Assembly (NCBI RefSeq): GCF_016889765.1
Contig: NZ_CP069533.1
Location: forward strand, 558,001 to 622,000
Direction: 5' to 3'
Source: Corynebacterium minutissimum
Lineage (GTDB): Bacteria; Actinomycetota; Actinomycetes; Mycobacteriales; Mycobacteriaceae
DNA length: 64,000 nucleotides
Position 1 is the stretch's first letter, and each line of letters begins with the position of its first letter. Below the pieces are notes generated by a model, which was not told where the DNA came from, made no database searches, and was given only the letters and a program-made list of their open reading frames with translations. Shown here in pieces: positions 60,047 through 64,000 of this stretch. The position numbers and the translations under genes were made by a program.

Positions 60047-61317
60047 CTAAGGAATCCGAAGAGCTCGGCGCTGCGCTGGGCTAGTCGCTCGAGGCGGGAT
60101 TCTGTCATGGAGGCGATCTGGTCGATGATGGCGCGGTCGCGCCCCAGATCGGTCTCGGCCTGGTTCCACCACAGGGCAAAGGTGGCGTCCAGCGAGCCGG
60201 GGGCGCCGGCGACGAGGTAGTCGTAGACGCGGTAGATGCGCTCGCGCTGGCGGTCTTGGCGGGCAAGGTGGGCAGGTTCGTCCATGACGTAGAGGACGGC
60301 GATGGTCTTGAGCAAGGTGACCTCCGCGACCGCTCCTGGCGGGACGTGGAGGTCACCATTCATGCGGCCGAGCGGACCGTCATTGGCTTCTAGTGTGGCG
60401 GAGACGGTAGCGCCTACGTAGCGGCCGACGAGCTCGGAGGTCATCTTCTTTAAGTTGGTATAGGAGCGCAGGGAATAGTCGAAGTTGCCGATGGCATTGA
60501 TGATGTCCAGTTGGCGCAGGCGGTCAGCGGCCTCGAGGAGCTCGTCGGCGGTGCCGCCGAAGGCCTTGGCGCCCTTGTCCGCCAGCTGTGCGAGTTCCAC
60601 AAGGTCCCACAAAACGCCCAGTGAGATGCGGCGGGAGATGATGCCGTCTTCGACGTCGTGGACGGAATAAGCGATGTCATCTGACCAATCCATCACCTGG
60701 GCTTCCATGGACTTGCGCTGGTCAGTGTGGCCCTGGCGGAGCCACTGCAGTACGTCCGCGTCCTCGTCATAAGCGCCGTATTTGCGGTTGAGTGTGCCGT
60801 CGGGGTTGGTCTTGGTCCAGGGGTATTTGCAGGCGGCATCGAGCGAGGCGCGGGTGAGGTTGAGGCCATAGCTGCTCAGGCCTTGAGGTGTCTCGAGGAC
60901 GACTTTGGGTTCCAGCTTGGTGAGGATGCGCAGGGTTTGGGCGTTGCCTTCGAAGCCGCCGAGAGCTACCTCGTTGAGGGCGTTCTCACCGTTGTGGCCG
61001 TAGGGCGGGTGGCCGATGTCATGGGTCAGACCGGCCATATCGCACAGATCGGGGTCTAGGCCCAAGCCAGCGCCGATGCTGCGCGCAATCTGACTGACCT
61101 CTAAGGAGTGGGTCAGGCGGGTACGCGGGGTATCGCCGTCGCGGGGGCCAACGACTTGCGTCTTATCCGCCAGGCGGCGCAGGGCCGCCGAGTGCAGGAC
61201 GCGGGCGCGGTCCCGGGAGAAGGCGCCGCGGTGCTCCTCGGTGGAACTTAGGGCTGAGCCTTTGGGGCTCTCGGCGGCCAAGCGGGCGACGTCATCGGCG
61301 GAATAGTTGTAGCTCAC
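60043..61317 (-). CDS. dgt: Deoxyguanosinetriphosphate triphosphohydrolase-like HD protein
   Basis: 424 residues. The HD-domain ligands are in RTRLTHSLEVSQIARSIG (~67) and LTHDIGHPPYGHNGE (~98), followed by DWSDDIAYSVHDVEDG (~216), the dGTPase signature. It removes triphosphate from dGTP or other dNTPs, trimming nucleotide pools. It sits next to dnaG as in other corynebacteria, in the same direction with the RNase/barstar pair inserted in the opposite direction between them. Confidence 0.92.
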   Translation of the reverse strand: MSYNYSADDVARLAAESPKGSALSSTEEHRGAFSRDRARVLHSAALRRLADKTQVVGPRDGDTPRTRLTHSLEVSQIARSIGAGLGLDPDLCDMAGLTHDIGHPPYGHNGENALNEVALGGFEGNAQTLRILTKLEPKVVLETPQGLSSYGLNLTRASLDAACKYPWTKTNPDGTLNRKYGAYDEDADVLQWLRQGHTDQRKSMEAQVMDWSDDIAYSVHDVEDGIISRRISLGVLWDLVELAQLADKGAKAFGGTADELLEAADRLRQLDIINAIGNFDYSLRSYTNLKKMTSELVGRYVGATVSATLEANDGPLGRMNGDLHVPPGAVAEVTLLKTIAVLYVMDEPAHLARQDRQRERIYRVYDYLVAGAPGSLDATFALWWNQAETDLGRDRAIIDQIASMTESRLERLAQRSAELFGFLS

Positions 61318-61328
61318 GGGGCTTTAGT

Positions 61329-61913
61329 TTAGGCGCTGTCCCTATCTTGCTGGGGCTGCCTCGCGCCAATGACGCGGTGGCGCAGAGCCTGGTTGGGGCG
61401 GATGATGCGCTCGATGCGGTAGAAGGCCGTGCGCAATCCGGCGGAGCGCTCCTCCCCTACGACGGTGCGCAGGCCCAAATAGATAAGCCCGCCGACCTCG
61501 TGGGCTAGATAGCGCCACCACGGGATGGAAAAACGCGGCGAGGGGTAATAAGGCGTGCCGAGGACGGTGGCCGTGATTCCTTCCTGGCGGGCGATGAGGA
61601 AGGTGCGCAGGCGATGGAGCGGATCGGTGACGATGACGGCCTCGCGCACGTTGAGCTTCTCACGCGCGGCAACCAGCGAGCTGCGGGTGTCGAGGCCTTC
61701 GGTGAGGGCGGTGACGTTAAGGGGGACGTCGGCAAGCATGGCTCGTGCTACCCCCGCCTCCGTGAACCTATCTCCGGGCAAGTTCCCTCCCACGGTGATG
61801 ATGGGGAGATTGTGCGCGGTGGCATACTCGGCGGCGTAGCGCACGCGACCGGCCAGGATGCGGGAGGGGCGGCCGTCGTACTGCGCGGCGCCTAAGACAA
61901 TGACGTATTTCAC
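61329..61913 (-). CDS. YdcF-like DUF218 protein
   Basis: 194 residues. The DUF218 pattern is visible: VIVLGAAQYDGRPSRILAGR (~4-23), PIITVGGN (~37), TRSSLVAAREKL (~75) and VIVTDPLHRLRTFLIAR (~90). Members (YdcF, ElyC, SanA) are linked to envelope integrity. There is no strong membrane helix, though the C-terminal part is moderately hydrophobic (EVGGLIYLGLRTVV). Likely cotranscribed with dgt (11 bases between). Confidence 0.82.
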   Translation of the reverse strand: MKYVIVLGAAQYDGRPSRILAGRVRYAAEYATAHNLPIITVGGNLPGDRFTEAGVARAMLADVPLNVTALTEGLDTRSSLVAAREKLNVREAVIVTDPLHRLRTFLIARQEGITATVLGTPYYPSPRFSIPWWRYLAHEVGGLIYLGLRTVVGEERSAGLRTAFYRIERIIRPNQALRHRVIGARQPQQDRDSA

Positions 61914-61953
61914 TGTCTTACTACCTTAGCGCCGGGAAGGTATCGTGGTGCGC

Positions 61954-63990
61954 ATGACTACTGCTGCTCGTATTGGCCGCGCTGCCCTCGCCGCCCTCGT
62001 GTTGGGGTGCGCGACGGCTGGGCCTGCTCTGGCCACAGAATTCGTTATTGCCGCACCTGAGGCCGCCTCGCTCAAGGACAAGGTGACGGATGAGGCTGGG
62101 GTGCTCTCGAGCTCGGAGAAGTCCGAGTTGGAGGACAAGATTGTCAAGCTGCAGCAGGAACACCACGTGGTGGTTTTCGTTGTCTTCGCCTCCTCCTTGC
62201 CGGAAGGTGCGGAGGCCTACGCGGGTGAGATTGTGAAGGCCAAGGGCCCGAATTCTGCTGCCTATGTGGTGGGCGTGGAGGATTCCACGATGGGCGTGCA
62301 GACCGGTAAAGAGTGGCCGCGCGGGCGTCTGGATGCGATGTATGACGCGGCGTACGGCAAGCTTGCGGGTGGCCGCGAGTATGGGGCGTCGGCGCTGGCG
62401 CTTGTCGACGCTGCCTCGTCCGGCTCTTCCGGCTCCTCTGGTTCTGCTGGCTCCTCCGACGGCTCCGGTGGCAATGGTGGGCTGTGGCTGGCTGGTGGCG
62501 CCGGTGCCTTGGTGGTGGCTGGTGGCGGCATTGCGGCGGCTAGCCGGCGCAAAACCAAAAAGGACTCGGCAGCCGCGTTGGAATCCGCGCGCCAGATTGA
62601 GCCGGGGAATACCTCGCAGCTCGACCGCCTGGATCTGGCCACTCTGTCTCAGCTGGCACAAGAGGAGTTGGTCTCTACCGACGAGTCCATCCGCCGTGGC
62701 AAGGAAGAGCTCGATATCGCGGTATCCGAATTCGGCCCGGAGCGAACCCGCCCGTTCACGCGCGCGATGAACCACTCCACGCTGACTTTGCAAAAGGCCT
62801 TCCAGTTGCAGCAGCAGCTCAATGACAACCTGCCGAAAACTGAGGGTGAGCGCCGCCAGATGCTGGTGGAGATTATTTCCTCTTGTGGCCAGGCTGACGA
62901 TGCCCTCGACGCGCAGGCAGCGGACTTCGCCCAGATGCGTGACCTGCTGATTAACGCCGGCTCGAAACTCGATGAACTCACGCGCCGCACGGTGGATCTG
63001 CGTGGCCGCTTGCCTCAGGCTCGTACCACCTTGTCCACCCTTGGCGGTTCCTATTCCGAGGAGGCATTGTCCTCCATCGCGGATAATCCGGAGATGGCGG
63101 AGGTCTCGCTCTCCGAGGCCGAGAAGTTACTCGAGCGCGGCCGTTCGCTCCAGTCCCAGCCTGCCGGCCAGCAGGGGCCGCTCGTGGGTATTATTCGCGA
63201 TGCCGAACATGCCCTTGAGGTCTCTGACCGGTTGCTCACCGGTGTGGAGAACGCCGAGAACTCCATCGCTTCTGCCAAGGACAACCTGCCGGCGCTCATC
63301 GATGAAGTCGAGGGCGAAATCGCCGAAGCCCAGCAGCTGGAACAGCAGGGCAAGGCCCAGGGCTCGCCTGCCGATTGGTCCGCGCTGGAGGACTTGCTCT
63401 CCACGGCGCGGGCCGCCGTGGACCAGGCGCACAACAACGGCCAGGCTGACCCGTTGGGCCAGTACACCGCGCTGACGGCTATCGATACCAAGCTCGACGA
63501 GCAACTCGACACCGTCCGCGAAACCAATTCCACTCGTGAGCGCCAGATCGCGCTCTACCGTCAACAAATCGCCGCGGCGGAATCCGCCATCCAGGCAGCC
63601 GAGGACCTGCTCTCCTCCCGTGGCCGCGTGGTGGGTCCCGATGCGCGTGTGGCTCTTGCCGATGCCACCCGCCTCTACGCTCAAGCCCAGAATTCCGCAT
63701 CCAAGGACCTGCGTGCGGCGCTCAACTTCTCCCGCGATGCGGCTGCGGCTGCCCAGACCTCGCTGAGGCGCGCCAAGGCGGACCTGGAGGCGTATCGCCG
63801 CCAGGAGCAGCGCCGCCAAGCCACCGATGCTGCGGGCAATATCCTCACCGGCATGGTGCTGGGCCAGGTCCTCGGCGGCGGCAGCTCTCGCGGCCACAGC
63901 GGTGGTTTCGGCGGCGGCTTCGGCGGTGGTGGCTTCGGCGGTGGTTTCTCCGGTGGTGGCGGTGGCGGTTTCCGCGGCGGCTCCTTCTAG
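61954..63990 (+). CDS. TPM-domain membrane protein with coiled-coil and glycine-rich tail
   Basis: 678 residues from ATG 61954; GTG 61945 and 61948 are possible starts, with GGGAAGG just upstream. A signal peptide (to about ALATEF, residue 28) precedes a TPM domain (~40-150; VTDEAGVLSSSEKSELEDKI, VQTGKEWPRGRLDAMY), a Ser/Gly linker, a membrane helix (~184-200) and a long helical region of about 430 residues rich in Glu, Ala and Gln. It ends in a GGGFGG-type tail of about 35 residues. TPM proteins are linked to photosystem repair or unknown phosphatase-like roles; in actinobacteria this large form is of unknown function. Confidence 0.87.
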   Translation: MTTAARIGRAALAALVLGCATAGPALATEFVIAAPEAASLKDKVTDEAGVLSSSEKSELEDKIVKLQQEHHVVVFVVFASSLPEGAEAYAGEIVKAKGPNSAAYVVGVEDSTMGVQTGKEWPRGRLDAMYDAAYGKLAGGREYGASALALVDAASSGSSGSSGSAGSSDGSGGNGGLWLAGGAGALVVAGGGIAAASRRKTKKDSAAALESARQIEPGNTSQLDRLDLATLSQLAQEELVSTDESIRRGKEELDIAVSEFGPERTRPFTRAMNHSTLTLQKAFQLQQQLNDNLPKTEGERRQMLVEIISSCGQADDALDAQAADFAQMRDLLINAGSKLDELTRRTVDLRGRLPQARTTLSTLGGSYSEEALSSIADNPEMAEVSLSEAEKLLERGRSLQSQPAGQQGPLVGIIRDAEHALEVSDRLLTGVENAENSIASAKDNLPALIDEVEGEIAEAQQLEQQGKAQGSPADWSALEDLLSTARAAVDQAHNNGQADPLGQYTALTAIDTKLDEQLDTVRETNSTRERQIALYRQQIAAAESAIQAAEDLLSSRGRVVGPDARVALADATRLYAQAQNSASKDLRAALNFSRDAAAAAQTSLRRAKADLEAYRRQEQRRQATDAAGNILTGMVLGQVLGGGSSRGHSGGFGGGFGGGGFGGGFSGGGGGGFRGGSF

Positions 63991-64000
63991 CCGCGCCTTG

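Overview
The window is a high-GC actinobacterial chromosome segment that reads as Corynebacterium. The markers are an MscCG-type glutamate/mechanosensitive channel with the extra C-terminal membrane segment, a corynebacterial-style AceE (E1p), a DUF3052 protein beside aceE, several promoters that place transcription start on the AUG (leaderless genes), and the dnaG / RNase-barstar / dgt block. The species cannot be fixed from the sequence alone.

Layout. 0-26.8 kb is mostly ordinary core genome: tRNA-Val, DUF3052, aceE, an alpha/beta hydrolase, an acyl carrier protein overlapping a NagD-type HAD phosphatase, a beta-lactamase-fold serine hydrolase, an excalibur-domain surface protein, PhoD, MscCG, an oligopeptide-type binding lipoprotein, a TRIC-type channel, a Panacea-type toxin-antitoxin pair, tRNA-Met/Ile2, small membrane proteins, an AAA ATPase, Ohr, a lipoprotein, an APC permease, galU, a secreted beta-propeller-like protein and a heparinase II/III-type lyase.

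26.9-51.2 kb is an accessory surface-polysaccharide locus. Its intact genes encode a Wzm/Wzt ABC exporter, a GT2/GT4 two-domain transferase, a GT4 transferase, UDP-ManNAc dehydrogenase (wecC), two copies of a 'coiled-coil membrane protein + large double-domain glycosyltransferase' cassette in inverted orientation, and two copies of an 'alpha/beta hydrolase + DDDD-motif transferase' pair, one near each end. The locus is scarred by a complete but damaged IS3-family element, several IS3 fragments, an IS21 istB fragment, and a decayed second copy of heparinase fused to the 3' part of galU. Base composition is visibly more A+T-rich at about 27-30.6 and 33.3-37.4 kb, consistent with transfer. wecB, the epimerase that feeds wecC, lies separately at 54-55 kb. 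Together galU, wecB and wecC suggest UDP-glucose and UDP-ManNAcA as precursors, Wzm/Wzt as exporter, and the heparinase-like lyase as a possible enzyme acting on a uronate-containing polymer; the last point is inference.

51.3-64 kb returns to core-like genome: tRNA-Asn, a histidine-acid phosphatase broken by a one-base deletion in an A tract, a DUF1707 protein, wecB, a PAP2-type acid phosphatase, small proteins, DnaG primase (lacking three of the four usual zinc ligands), a membrane-anchored RNase Sa-like protein with a barstar-like partner, dGTPase, a DUF218 protein and a TPM-domain membrane protein.
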